Positions 8,908 to 18,572 of a stretch of DNA of 64,000 nt are shown here, in pieces. The stretch lies in the NCBI GenBank assembly GCA_002205965.3, contig NADL03000633.1, positions 124,001 to 188,000 of the forward strand, in the 5' to 3' direction. The position numbers and the translations under genes are program-made. The stretch is from Kappaphycus alvarezii (taxonomy: Eukaryota; Rhodophyta; Florideophyceae; Gigartinales; Solieriaceae). Within the stretch, counting starts at the first letter, position 1, and each line of letters begins with the position of its first letter. A model generated the notes under the pieces. It was given only the letters and a program-made list of their open reading frames with translations. It made no database searches and had not been told where the DNA came from.

Positions 8908-11265
8908 TCAATGCTCTTGTTGTTCTTGTGGGAGTTCTATCCATTCATCAGGGAGAGTATAGGGTTCACTGTAAGGATATGGTAGTAGCTCATTTCCAAT
9001 ATGATGAGAGAGTGTGTACCGTGCGATAACCGGCTCATCTCCTTGGTCAAGAGTTTCGTAGATTCGGTGTATGGTTTCATAGTGTTCTCTAATGAGCTCC
9101 TCCCGTTTCACTTCTCCAAACCTTCCAAATGTGAGGTAGTAAACGTAGTATGCAAACTTTTCTGGCAACGGGTCCAGAAACGGGTATCTGAAGGAGAAAA
9201 AAACTCGCAACATAAGGACTGAGTCCTCACGAGTAAGGTGCGCCCCGTGAATGGTCTGGAAGCACATGCAAATACTAATGGCAAAAAAGGAAATTACTTC
9301 TGCTTCTCGAGGGTCCTCTGTCATTTCGCGAAGCCAACGTCTAATTGGTAGCCGTCCAATAATTAAGGATGCATAGTTTCCCCTTGGGAGACTAGGCGGT
9401 GTTTGGGGCGATCTTCTTGGCGATCTTCCTCGCTGCTCCCGACGCCTTGCCCTCTTCGATGATCCGCCTCGATCACTTGATGGTCCTGCCCGTATCATCA
9501 TCACGGTCTCGGGAGGATCTTGGTCTCCAGCTGAGGTTGTGTTTCTGAGCGGAGCAACGTAAGGTTCCCATAGAGGATACGGGACCAGTCGATATTCCAT
9601 ATCAGGGGGCAAGCTGTAACCTCTCAGTCGCACATCTTGGTTGTTCTTGAGAAATACGTAAACTGGACGGATAATGTTCAGATATGTTTGCGACAAGTCT
9701 CCGATAGCTACCATTCCATACCTTCCTATAGAGTAATGATATATGACTTCCACAAACTCTGGACCTGCTTCCGTGAACCTTCCGTTTTGGAATGAGAATA
9801 GAACTCTGATTAATAGTCGGAAATCTTCTTGAGGTAGCAATGGTCCGTTCAACGTACGAAAACATAGGCATATATTAATGTAGAAATGGATGATTACGTG
9901 GAGTTCGTAGTAGTCACGCGTAATCGAGATGATCCATTCCCAGGCCCTTTTTCCTCCCATAGGAATCATTCTATAGTTAAAGATGAGTATGCCTCGTGGT
10001 TGCGCATAGTCCTGTGTGAGAAGGAATTCTTCAGGCCTCTGATGGTAAGGGACCAGACGACGTGCATGGATTGCCCTCCTTGATCTCTTCCCTGAGCTTG
10101 AACAGAGCTTATAATGCGGGTGTCTTTCCTCCGTGACGATGCAAGGGTTCGAGTACTTTGTTTGGAAAGCCGGCCACTTCACAGCCTGTTGCATTGCTTT
10201 TCCGTGTGCTACAAGTACTTTAGAGCCGACTGAGAAAGTTTGGACTGGAGGCTCTTCATCCTTATTTCTTGTCTGTGTTAGCGCGCGGTGTGATCTCCAG
10301 CTTTCGGTGGCCAATAGTTCGACCTCTCTACTCTCTTCATCGATAACATTTGTTTCCATATCTCTCTGTAACATTCTAGGAGCTCTTCCGTACATTAGCT
10401 CAAACGGTGACCGTCCACTTCTTCCTCTTCTTCGCCGATAGCCGTATAACACTTTTGGTAAGGCATCTTCCCACTGGATTTCATTCTCCGACATAGTTTT
10501 CGATATTGCTCGTTTGATGGTTCCAACCATCCTCTCCGCTTTACCGTTTGACATAGGAGCGTATGCGAGAACTGTCTTCAGCTGAATCCCCTTCTCTTCC
10601 AAGAAACGAAGTAGTGAAGTTGCAGTAAAACAAAGGGCGTTATCTGAGATGATCCTTTTTGGAAGACCAAACGGTTCAATTATTTCTTTTTCGATGAATC
10701 TCAGGACCACTTCAGCATTGGCCTCCTCAACTGCAACTGCTATTGGCCATCCAGTAAGATGTTCCACCCCTATAAGGAGGTATTTGTTTCCGGAAGAGGT
10801 TTCCTTGAATGGGCCGGCAAAGTCAATTGAGAAGGTTTCAAAGAGAGCGGAAACTGGGAAGCTTAGGGTTGTCTTATACTTTCGTATCGGAGTGAATTTT
10901 TGACAGTTGTCACAGCTTTTCACGAAATTATAGACGTCCTTATGGATACTGGGCCACCAGAATCTCTCCGTAATGAATTTTTTGGTTGTTTCGAGATCCC
11001 AATGCCCTAACTCATCATGAAAAGTCCTCAAGATCTTGATTCTTTCTTTCAAAGGGGCCACTAGTCGAGGACCGGCTTTTGTGTGTCGGAAGAGTTTCCC
11101 ATTCCACAATGTAAAGGCCTTTTGGTTCCTGCGTACCCAATTTCTGTGTTCGAGATCAACCTTTCTCATTTCTAGTCCATCAAGGAATTTAATAAGTCCG
11201 TGAATATAAGCTTCGTACTCGTTATCGATCGGCACTTGAACTTCGGCAACTCCGACGAGGAGCAC
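8908..11265 (-). CDS. Gypsy-type integrase fused to a tandemly duplicated unknown domain
   Basis: An uninterrupted 785-codon frame. Residues 83-121 hold an HHCC zinc site (H83, H88, C118, C121); the integrase core has D148, D208 and E244, giving the D,D-35-E spacing; RAIHARRLVPYH near 395 ends a degenerate GPY/F-like module. Residues 454-574 and 656-780 are two copies of one domain, sharing ICxCF, ED, RVxFSF, GRxG and the ending PYPxxEPY. Between them (590-628) is an Arg/Ser-rich linker with RGRSPRRSP. No RT or RNase H lies upstream; a stop is 12 codons before the listed start, which is GTG, so the true 5' end is lost or spliced. The frame leads into a polypurine tract and LTR-1, so I read it as the 3' part of a young gypsy pol. 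The duplicated domain is not one I know. Confidence 0.85.
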   Translation of the reverse strand: MLLVGVAEVQVPIDNEYEAYIHGLIKFLDGLEMRKVDLEHRNWVRRNQKAFTLWNGKLFRHTKAGPRLVAPLKERIKILRTFHDELGHWDLETTKKFITERFWWPSIHKDVYNFVKSCDNCQKFTPIRKYKTTLSFPVSALFETFSIDFAGPFKETSSGNKYLLIGVEHLTGWPIAVAVEEANAEVVLRFIEKEIIEPFGLPKRIISDNALCFTATSLLRFLEEKGIQLKTVLAYAPMSNGKAERMVGTIKRAISKTMSENEIQWEDALPKVLYGYRRRRGRSGRSPFELMYGRAPRMLQRDMETNVIDEESREVELLATESWRSHRALTQTRNKDEEPPVQTFSVGSKVLVAHGKAMQQAVKWPAFQTKYSNPCIVTEERHPHYKLCSSSGKRSRRAIHARRLVPYHQRPEEFLLTQDYAQPRGILIFNYRMIPMGGKRAWEWIISITRDYYELHVIIHFYINICLCFRTLNGPLLPQEDFRLLIRVLFSFQNGRFTEAGPEFVEVIYHYSIGRYGMVAIGDLSQTYLNIIRPVYVFLKNNQDVRLRGYSLPPDMEYRLVPYPLWEPYVAPLRNTTSAGDQDPPETVMMIRAGPSSDRGGSSKRARRREQRGRSPRRSPQTPPSLPRGNYASLIIGRLPIRRWLREMTEDPREAEVISFFAISICMCFQTIHGAHLTREDSVLMLRVFFSFRYPFLDPLPEKFAYYVYYLTFGRFGEVKREELIREHYETIHRIYETLDQGDEPVIARYTLSHHIGNELLPYPYSEPYTLPDEWIELPQEQQEH

Positions 11266-12474
11266 TGTAATCCTCAGGAGGAGGAGAGTTACTGTACCTT
11301 ACATTGTAAACGTACGAGGATTTTTAGTCCGCCACTAGTTAGCTATAACAGCTATATACTAATCGCCAAGTGTCATCAGTACGAAAGCGAGGGGTTTGAA
11401 TGATGTAATCACGTAGAAGAGGACACAGAAATGAGTTTCCGTGGTGTAAATTGTATCCCAACAGTACACTGTTGTTCAAGTGTGTACAAGACTGTTATCA
11501 GAAGGGAATGATATCCCACCGCAACAAATCAACCCATTGAGAGTCGGAAAAACGAATCGCTCGAGCTTCAACTCCATCCCAAGGGACAAATCAAATTTGA
11601 TCAAGTCAATTACATCCATTAAGTGGATTTGGCTCGATCGCCCGACACGGTCAAGAACCAAAGTTATCTAAAAAAGCCGTTTAGAACCTACCAAAGGTTT
11701 TAGCCGCCCATTTTGGGAAAGAAATTTATTGCACCTTGATAGGTCTCGCGCTGTTAATCTCTGTGAGATATCGGGTGTATCGTAAGGAGAAGAGTTCTAG
11801 TTCTAAAGACATCTAGGCCAATTTGTTAGCAACCCGTGAGAGCACAAGCTTCCAATCCCGTCTTCGGACTCTTTGGTCATAACTAACTACCAGTACAATA
11901 AAACTCATGAAGAGTAACCAGGGGAACTCAATGTCCCGCCATAACCGTATCCTCGTTGAGGAATACAACAGGGAAGGGAACATTACAGTAGGTGTCCAGG
12001 AAAGTAACGCCCTTAAGGAGCAGATACAGACTATAGTCGACTATTGCGGAGTCGTAAAGATTAAATTCAAAAAACACTTAACTCGTGAGTGGTTCCAGTA
12101 CGTACATACTGCGTAAGAATTAAACACCTTTTACAGGATGCGACCGAAGCAAGTTCGACGGAACCATTCACTGTACTCTTGCTGAGTCATTGACAGTTAT
12201 CGATAATTTTTGAGCTTACGTTGTTCCAATCTGAAATAAATTCAACCAGAAGAACATGGTGCGACACCAGTCACTCGTTCTATGGAGAACCGCGTTTGAA
12301 TTCAGTAGACTAAGACACCTTTATTGAAGAGACTTCACATGCTTTCATGAAGGATACAATATGAGCGCCGTGATAGTAGCATCTGTACGTCGGTAAGCCT
12401 TTTCAGAAGGTACACTCAATCTTAAGGCCATATGGCTCTTGTCGACAGCAACCTTTCGAGGACAATGTACAGTC
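11266..12474. other. Unassigned region
   Basis: Only short frames without recognisable motifs. If the integrase gene to the left once had RT and RNase H, they should be here on the minus strand; I see no YxDD or RNase H motif, so the element is truncated at or near 11.3 kb. Confidence 0.4.
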
Positions 12475-12943
12475 TGTTAGGCGCGTGCTGTTAGGAACGG
12501 ATTTTTTGTCGCCGTCATCTACAGACTTTTAGTTTACTGTACTACCTCCCCTTGTCCAAAATTGCTTATAATTCCGATGCTTCCTCGTCCTCCGAGAGCC
12601 TTCCTTATCATTACCGCGGTCCTCTCCAAATTTACTTCCATTTCATCTAGATATTTTATACTGTATCTACCCTCTGAACCGATCCCGAATCAAGTTCTTT
12701 TCCCATTTTTACTTACCTCCTCCTCCAAATTCGCTTTTTTGAGAAAAAGGGCGCAAATTCACAACTACAAAATCCCTTGCAGATTTATTTTACCTATTTC
12801 TAATCCATATAATCTGCCCGTGAGCCTATTTAAACGCCTCTATTCGAAGTTTCAAACGTCTCCGATCATTTTACTCATCACCTCTCTCCCCCCACCCACC
12901 CGAAACACCCTCTATTGCCTCTTATTCCCCAGAGCCTACCAAA

Positions 12944-13507
12944 ATGAACAATCTATGCCCCTCGAAAGTCATATCCAAAAATCGCCATCCCCGCCCCCTA
13001 AACTCTATTCCCCTACTCCCTCTCGGACCTACTGACCGAGATGACTACCTGCACCGGCAAACCAAAAAGAAGGTGATCGAATTCGTGCGTCGCCTTTTGA
13101 TTGAGGCGGAGGAGGTAGGTAATGGGCGGGAGTTGGACATCGAGTAGGGAGCTGGGGAGACCTTCGAGGAGTGGGTAGCCCCTGAACTGGTCTACGAGGT
13201 TAACAACGGGGAGGATGATGAAGAAGAAGAGGAGGAAGAGGAGGAAGAGGAGAATGATGAGGACGAGGACGAGGTGGATGAGGAAAAAGGGGACATGGAA
13301 AGTGTTGGACTGGTGGGGCCTGGACTGGAGAGTATGGAACAAGTGGCGCCGACGTTGGAACCGGATGGAGATAACTTTAGTAGTTTAGATATCTCCCAGG
13401 AGGAAATAGAGAGCTATGAGCCGTTCGCAGATATTTGTGGGGACTGCTTGGACAGCATGGATATTTTAGAGGAGTTGTTTGGATCTGATTTAATGAATGG
13501 GAAATAG
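12944..13507 (+). pseudogene. Acidic LTR-2-encoded protein, one in-frame amber stop
   Basis: One frame of 188 codons, interrupted only by TAG at 13145-13147. The N-terminal third is basic (YLHRQTKKKVIEF), the middle is a run of Glu/Asp around 13215-13290, and the C-terminal part is acidic with bulky hydrophobics (DILEELFGSD), the composition of acidic activation domains. No family is recognised. It starts about 110 bp after a TATTTAAA box inside the LTR. Decayed homologues sit at the same place in the other two LTR-2 copies (22105-22606 and 25870-26360), so it was part of the LTR and not a chance frame. A transactivator role is speculation from composition and position. Confidence 0.6.
13215..13281 (+). 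repeat. Purine-rich GAA/GAG low-complexity run
   Basis: A stretch of GAA, GAG, GAT and GAC codons encodes the Glu/Asp core of the LTR-2 protein. The same region is shorter and scrambled in the other two copies, as expected for a slippage-prone tract. Confidence 0.75.
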
Positions 13508-13962
13508 GAGGACCTCATTGATTGTTTGTTTCTTAAGTATCTTTTGTTTAGAGTATATCGTCCACACAAATCGTTTTTATGCATTTCCTGGTACCTTCTG
13601 TAGCTTTGTTCGGACTTTAGGGGTAGCCAAAAGTCTATATAAGCCGAGTAAACTGCTTCGTCATGGAGAGGTCAAGCAAGTTGGCAGACAACTTCAAGCC
13701 AACTCCTGAGTAGTAGGGAGTTGAAAGTCAACTTCAGATCCAAGAAACCTTTTTCCTACGCTGCTCACAGAGCATCAGTGGTACACCTTGCCCCTTCCAT
13801 ACTTGCTTCTAGTCCTTTAAACTCTCTTCTATTTACTATCCTTCTTGTTCGTTCAACTATACCACGGTAGCACTTTTGTCGCTTGAACCACCTCCTCCTT
13901 GGGGTAGTTGGTTCTGAGTATCTCTTCTTCCGACGATTTACCCCTATCACCCCCCTCACGGT

Positions 13963-14769
13963 TTGCCTCCGGCGCTAAAGTTCTTGGTCTCGGATGTACG
14001 CGGTGCCATTCACAGCCTGGATCCTTCAACCACTCCTGGGGCCGGTGGTCTCTCCCCAGTGTTCCTGCGAATGCTGCCTCGCACGGCAGGTGGGTTCACG
14101 CCCGGGAGGGATTGCCTACACGCCCTGACAAAGCTCCTCAACCTCTTTTTGAACGGCGAGCTGCCGGCCGCTTGCCGCCCGTATTTCTGCGGAGGCCGTC
14201 TTACTGCGCTGCCGAAGCCAAACGGGGGAATCCGTCCGATCGCGGTTGGGCTTCTCTACCGACGACTAATTTCTAGGCTCGCGGCACACAAAGCCATCCC
14301 CGCCATCCGCTCCTGTCTTCTGCCCCATCAGGTCGTAGTAGGCGTCAAGAACGGCACCGATGCAATAATCCATTCTGTGCGTTGTCTTTCCCAGGGATCC
14401 GAGTTACACAATCACGTCTTGGTCCATATCGATGCTGACAACGCTTCCAATTGCATCTCCCGCCAGCGCATTCTGGAAGCGGTACAGACACATGCCCCAG
14501 GCCTCGCACTGTGGGTACACTCTTGTTACGATGCTCCTACAGAACTTGCTTTCGGACCCTACTATGTCCGTAGTTCAGAGGGAACCCAGCAAGGTGATCC
14601 CCTCGGTCCCTTGCTCTTTGCCCTAGCTCTCTATCCTCTCTTGCTCTCGTTACAGGAGGAGTTCCCACCTGCCCTGGGAACTTGGTACGCAGATGGCGGT
14701 AACATTGTTCTTCCCCGGTCCCAAGCCGCCGCTGCCATCCGTTTCATCCAGCTGAAGGAGGTCCACTAG
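13963..14769 (+). pseudogene. Non-LTR-like reverse transcriptase, catalytic motif altered
   Basis: A 268-codon frame with RT motifs in order: HIDADNASNCISRQ (motif A, Asp then Asn-Ala), GTQQGDPLGPLLFALALYPL (motif B) and TWYADGGNIVL (motif C, where Y-A-D-D is required). The D-to-G change in motif C would abolish activity. This RT type, with the 'SxxGTQQGDPLGPLLFA' signature, is known from dispersed elements in plants, algae, fungi and oomycetes. The start lies right after LTR-2a without obvious RT fingers, so the 5' part of the element is missing. Downstream frames to 16246 are the same gene after frameshifts. Confidence 0.8.
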
Positions 14770-15800
14770 GGTTCCAGCTCAACCTTGCCAAGACCTAAGT
14801 TTACAGCTTCTCCACTTCCCACTCCCCTTTGGCACTTCCTTGCCCCTTTTCAACCCCCTCTGGTTTCATCGTGCTGGGATCCCCGATTGGCTTGGACCCT
14901 TTCGTTTCCCAATTTTTCGCAGGCAGCCAAAACGCATTTGACCGCATCTTCCAATCCCTTCGAGAATCGGATGATGCTCAATTGGCTTTCCACTTAAACC
15001 GCTTCTGCGCGAGCGCCTCCAAGGTCATGCACTTGCTACGTACGCTTCCCTCCACTCAATCTGCGGTACTCGCCGCTAACCTCGATCAGAAGCAGAGGGA
15101 AGCGTTCCACTAATTGCAGCTGCCCTGTCCAGAGCGATCCTGGCTCCAAGCCTCTCTCCCCTTCTCCATGGGCGGTCTAGGTCTCCTGCAAACTTCAGAC
15201 ATTACCGAAACTGCTTACGCAGCATCTGTAATTGATTCTTTTGCACTTATCTCTGAGCTTCTCACTCTTTCCCTGCACCGCCACTTGAAAGAGATCCCTC
15301 GGTCCGCCATCTCCCTCTTATCCTCCCCCACCCGCAGCTGTCTTCGTCGCTTACAGCTACGGCTCTTTTCGAGCGTTGTTAATCGCCGGTCCCCGGCGAA
15401 AGGCTCCAGTCTGGGATCACAACTGAACTCATGCTATCGAAGTCCGATAGGTTTTTCACATCCACGCCAGCCCACGACCGAGCACGGCTCCTCTCCGTGC
15501 GCACGTCCTCCGCCTTGTCTGTTTCCTCTTCGCTTCCTCACCCCCACCGCGGTACGTACATGTCCTCTTCTACGTGGAAAGTCGCTCTGGCTCTACGTCT
15601 CGGCATCGCGCTATTCCCTGGATCTACTTGCTGTCCGGTCTGCTCCCGCCGCTCGGCCGAAATCGCATCCGTCTTAGATCCAGGTGGTCAACACGCGTTG
15701 ACCTGCAAATACGAAGACGGAATGACTCGTCGTCATCACATCCTCTTCAACGTTCTTGCCCGCTACTGCAAGGAAGTTGGGATCGTCGCCCTCGTCTAAC
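14770..15800 (+). pseudogene. RT element: thumb and Cys/His-rich section
   Basis: The continuation of the RT gene is scattered over several frames. FIVLGSPIG near 14867-14893 and the SMGGLGLL segment near 15170-15190 are typical post-RT motifs of this group. At about 15625-15720 one frame reads CPVC...GGQHALTC..., the Cys pair and G-x-H-A-L-x-C motif that precedes the RxH step in these elements. At least four frameshifts or stops show that it is dead. Confidence 0.65.
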
Positions 15801-15850
15801 ATCCGCTCCTCTACCAGGTTCCCAACCCATCTGGGCATTCGGAGTCCCCC

Positions 15851-16246
15851 GTGCTACGAATGGACATTTACATACTCGCTGCATACGGGCTTCACAGTAC
15901 CGATATCGCTGTCGACGTTACTGTTGCCCACACCTCCGCATGCCGCCACATTTCGCCAAGTACGGTTACCGCAGGCGCTGCCGCAACACTCGCAGAGCGC
16001 GAGAAACATATTCATTACGGCACTTACTGCAGCCAAAACTGTATCCTCCTCTCCCCCGCCGGGATTGATATCTATGGCGCCTTGGGCGACGACGGCAAGG
16101 GTTTTTTCCGCCGCCTTGCTTCCTTCGCTGCTTCCCGTCGCGGTTCCTTCCCTCAACAGGAGCTCCGCGACTTCGTTACCCGTTTTGCAATTTGTCTCCA
16201 AATAATGCAGGCGCGACAGGTTTCTACCCGCCGCCCGCATCCGTAG
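15851..16246 (+). pseudogene. RT element: C-terminal nuclease-like domain
   Basis: A 131-codon frame with DIAVDVTV near its start, then AAATLAEREKHIHY, then a Phe/Leu-rich C-terminus. The D-x-D-V-x-V strand followed by a Lys on the next helix recalls the PD-(D/E)XK restriction-like endonucleases of some site-specific non-LTR elements; this is inference from pattern. It ends with TAG at 16244-16246. A second copy of this part, inverted, lies at 54369-54807, and the LTR of the chromovirus interrupts that copy. Confidence 0.6.
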
Positions 16247-16313
16247 TTAATTTATGATTACCCTCCGCACGCTTCTGTGCGACATTTTAAAACCAATAAA
16301 GATTTACCACCAC
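16247..16313 (+). terminator. RT element 3' tail
   Basis: After the stop codon comes a small GC hairpin (CGCACGCTTCTGTGCG) and then ATAAAGATTTACCA, ending in CAC. The same tail occurs at the end of the inverted copy at 54369-54389. The AATAAA-like motif may act in polyadenylation, and the shared end marks the element's 3' boundary. Confidence 0.5.
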
Positions 16314-18532
16314 GTTTTCAAACCGGATTTTATTCGCCTATTAATTCCGACCGGACAAATTACAGTGAGATCGTTGATCAACGGAAATCTTGAATTACCC
16401 CTTTTGGGTATCTTTTCTTTTCAGCGCAAAAAGTCGCGATCAGAGGGAGGCACCTGATTTTTCACAACGGCGGAGGAGGATGACTCCTGAGTAATGGAAG
16501 CAGGCGTTGACGCCAAGGAAATGTCAACACCTTCAGTAAGTGACTTGTCTTCGCCCAAACTTTCGACAGATGAAGCAAGAGTTGCCTAGAGGCCTTGTCA
16601 GCAGTATTGTGATCCTTAGTTGAAATGGAATGATCTCTTCTGAAAGCAGAGGCTGATGACCGCCCACGATTTAGACTCATGTAGGCCATTTTCCACAACG
16701 ATTCAAAAGTGTATTGCCCAGGAACGTTCATAATTTTGTTTGGAAAACAATGATTACTCCCGTCGAAAGGTAAAGTGATTTGAGGTGGTAAGCCATCCAC
16801 GCGATAAAAGCTAGCCGTCGCTCAGCTTAGATTGTATTCCTAAGCCTGAGCGCTCAGAAGGGGTGTATTTAGTGCAATAGCACTATACACTACAAATTGG
16901 TTTCCATAACCCATTGTAGCACTGGGTTTTCGAGCCTTAAATGGAAGATGGTACGTGCCCCATTTTGTATTAACACTTTACAGTGAACTTTACAGTAAGC
17001 GCCCCTATTGGGCATGGCATGTTTCCACTAACTGACCCTGATATTCATTTGTGGCTAACTGGCTAATAAAGTGACACGTTTCCTAACTAATGAGCTCGGC
17101 TAACAAGCTAATTTCTTACTTGGTATTTATCCTCGGCACTTCGTGCCCACGCTAGTACTGAAGTTACCGAAGAAACCAACTACTTTACCGGTTTTGGGTT
17201 CTGACTGTAGTTGTTGATCCTGCAGCTCGTGCCCCTTTGATTTAAGGCTCAAGCGGTTGCAGCTATAGTAGCTACTATCCTCTTCGTCCCCCGGCCGCCA
17301 GATTGGCCTTCCAACCGTCAGGTTTGTACCTTTTTGGTGAGTATTGCCCCCTTGGGGAGGACGCGTATCCCTTGTGTCCCTGTTGGGAAGAAGAGTATTC
17401 CACTGTGCTGTTGCGCAGTGGACAAGTGTTGGTGGCTATTCCCTTTTGTTTGTTGCCGCGCATAAGGCGCACTCACTTTTGTCTGCTGATGCACTTTGAT
17501 CCATTTGCTTCCCATAAGCCTCTACCATCCTGAGTTCCGATATCTCTCGAACTACTACCCTGCAGAGGGACTAAAGAGAAAGCGGCGTCGAAAAACTAGT
17601 AGTCATTGCTTTACAAAATAGAGAGCGTTATCTTTCTGCTCCAGTTCGATGCATTGCACTACAAGTTGTTTTGAAAATCGGAGAAAGGCGATGAAGGAGA
17701 TAGAAGTTTGTTGAGGGGAAAGTTTTCCTGCAGAAAGTATCATTTTTATAACCAAACCATCTATGTGAAATATTGATGTTTTCTGAAAAGCTTCAATTTT
17801 CTATAAAAATTCATGTGGACGCGATTTTTTTGTTAGGCAAACTGTCAAATGTGGTTCTTTGGATATAAAGGCTGAGTAAAGAGAGTTCGCCGAGGAGATC
17901 ATGCGGGTGGCTCCGTCAGTTAAGTACACTGGCTGCGTTCTACGGATTTAATAAAGAATCTCCTTTGGAATGGCTACTAGTGCTACAAATCTTCAGTTTT
18001 TCTAATCTTCGACTAGCCAGTCGTTATAATAATTTTATTTATCCGCATTAATAGAGACATGGAAAGGTGAAGCTGACTCAAAGGTCATTAAACCGAGATG
18101 CTATTCTGTCTAATATTTAGATTTTTTAGGATGCTGAGCAATCTGTTCCGGACGATGAACAAGATCATGAGATCCTTCCCCATTACTGTGTCGCTTCACC
18201 TTTTTAGTCGGTAGTGGTTGTTTTGAAAACTTTTTGATAGCTCTGATACACCTTCTAACACTAAACACACCCCGAAACCTTCCCCTCGATATGATCTAAT
18301 TGGCTTGTGACATAAAAACCAACTATCTCCATTCAAATCTACCAGCGGTGACTTCATGACGTCAGGTGTGCCACGCATAACAACCAGTAAGTCCAAATAC
18401 AACTTTTCATTGCAATAAATCCAGCTTACGCTCCAAAACACTTGGGAGCACTTACCTAGGTGTTTTCTCCGCCTGCGTCACACTGAATAGGTTAACAGGG
18501 GTTTCACCCTATTTTCCACTCGCTCTAAATAG
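16314..18532. other. Unassigned region with a possible LTR-1 scrap
   Basis: Short frames without motifs. At about 17868-17940 the order TATAAAG-CTGAGTAAAG followed by GAGATCATGCGGGTGGC resembles the TATA-box section of the LTRs (CTATATAAGCTGAGTAAAG) but too weakly to call. A minus frame at 18441-18196 (81 codons) looks protein-like (IYCNEKLYLDLLVV) but matches nothing I know. Confidence 0.35.
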
Positions 18533-18572
18533 CCCAAACGTTCCCTCCTTTCCTCAGCAGGGAACGTTTGGG
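18533..18572. repeat. Perfect 14-bp inverted repeat
   Basis: CCCAAACGTTCCCT at 18533-18546 is followed after 12 nt by its exact reverse complement at 18559-18572. It could be a hairpin, a terminator-like structure, or abutting ends of two small inverted-repeat elements, since related AAACG/GTTTGG motifs recur at 18697-18710 and 18825-18840. Confidence 0.8.

Larger units (their letters stand above)
12475..13949 (+). repeat. LTR-2 copy a, containing an open reading frame
   Basis: About 1475 bp from TGTTAGGCGCG to CCCCTATCA. It aligns through its length with 21601-23065 and, inverted, with 25331-26862. Its last ~320 bp (from the second TATA box at 13636 to the end) are homologous to LTR-1, including the AAGTTG/CAACTT hairpins, while the left ~1100 bp are unrelated to LTR-1. 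Two TATA-like boxes are present: TATTTAAA at 12827-12834 before the frame and TATATAA at 13636-13642 after it. No target-site duplication is evident. Confidence 0.7.

Noticed and set aside
10133-10441. Plus-strand frames inside the 785-codon gene
   Set aside because: They are shadows of the intact minus-strand frame with no motifs.
8908-11265. A Ginger-type DNA transposon (gypsy-like integrase with terminal inverted repeats)
   Set aside because: The gene ends at a polypurine tract and LTR, and has no terminal inverted repeats of its own; the LTR explanation is stronger.
12562-13035. 157-codon plus frame rich in Pro, Ser and Leu before the acidic protein
   Set aside because: Pyrimidine-rich LTR sequence gives an open frame by composition, and it is not kept in the other LTR-2 copies.
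16462-16800. 112-codon minus frame
   Set aside because: No motif, no homologous copy and no neighbouring element feature; I cannot tell it from chance.
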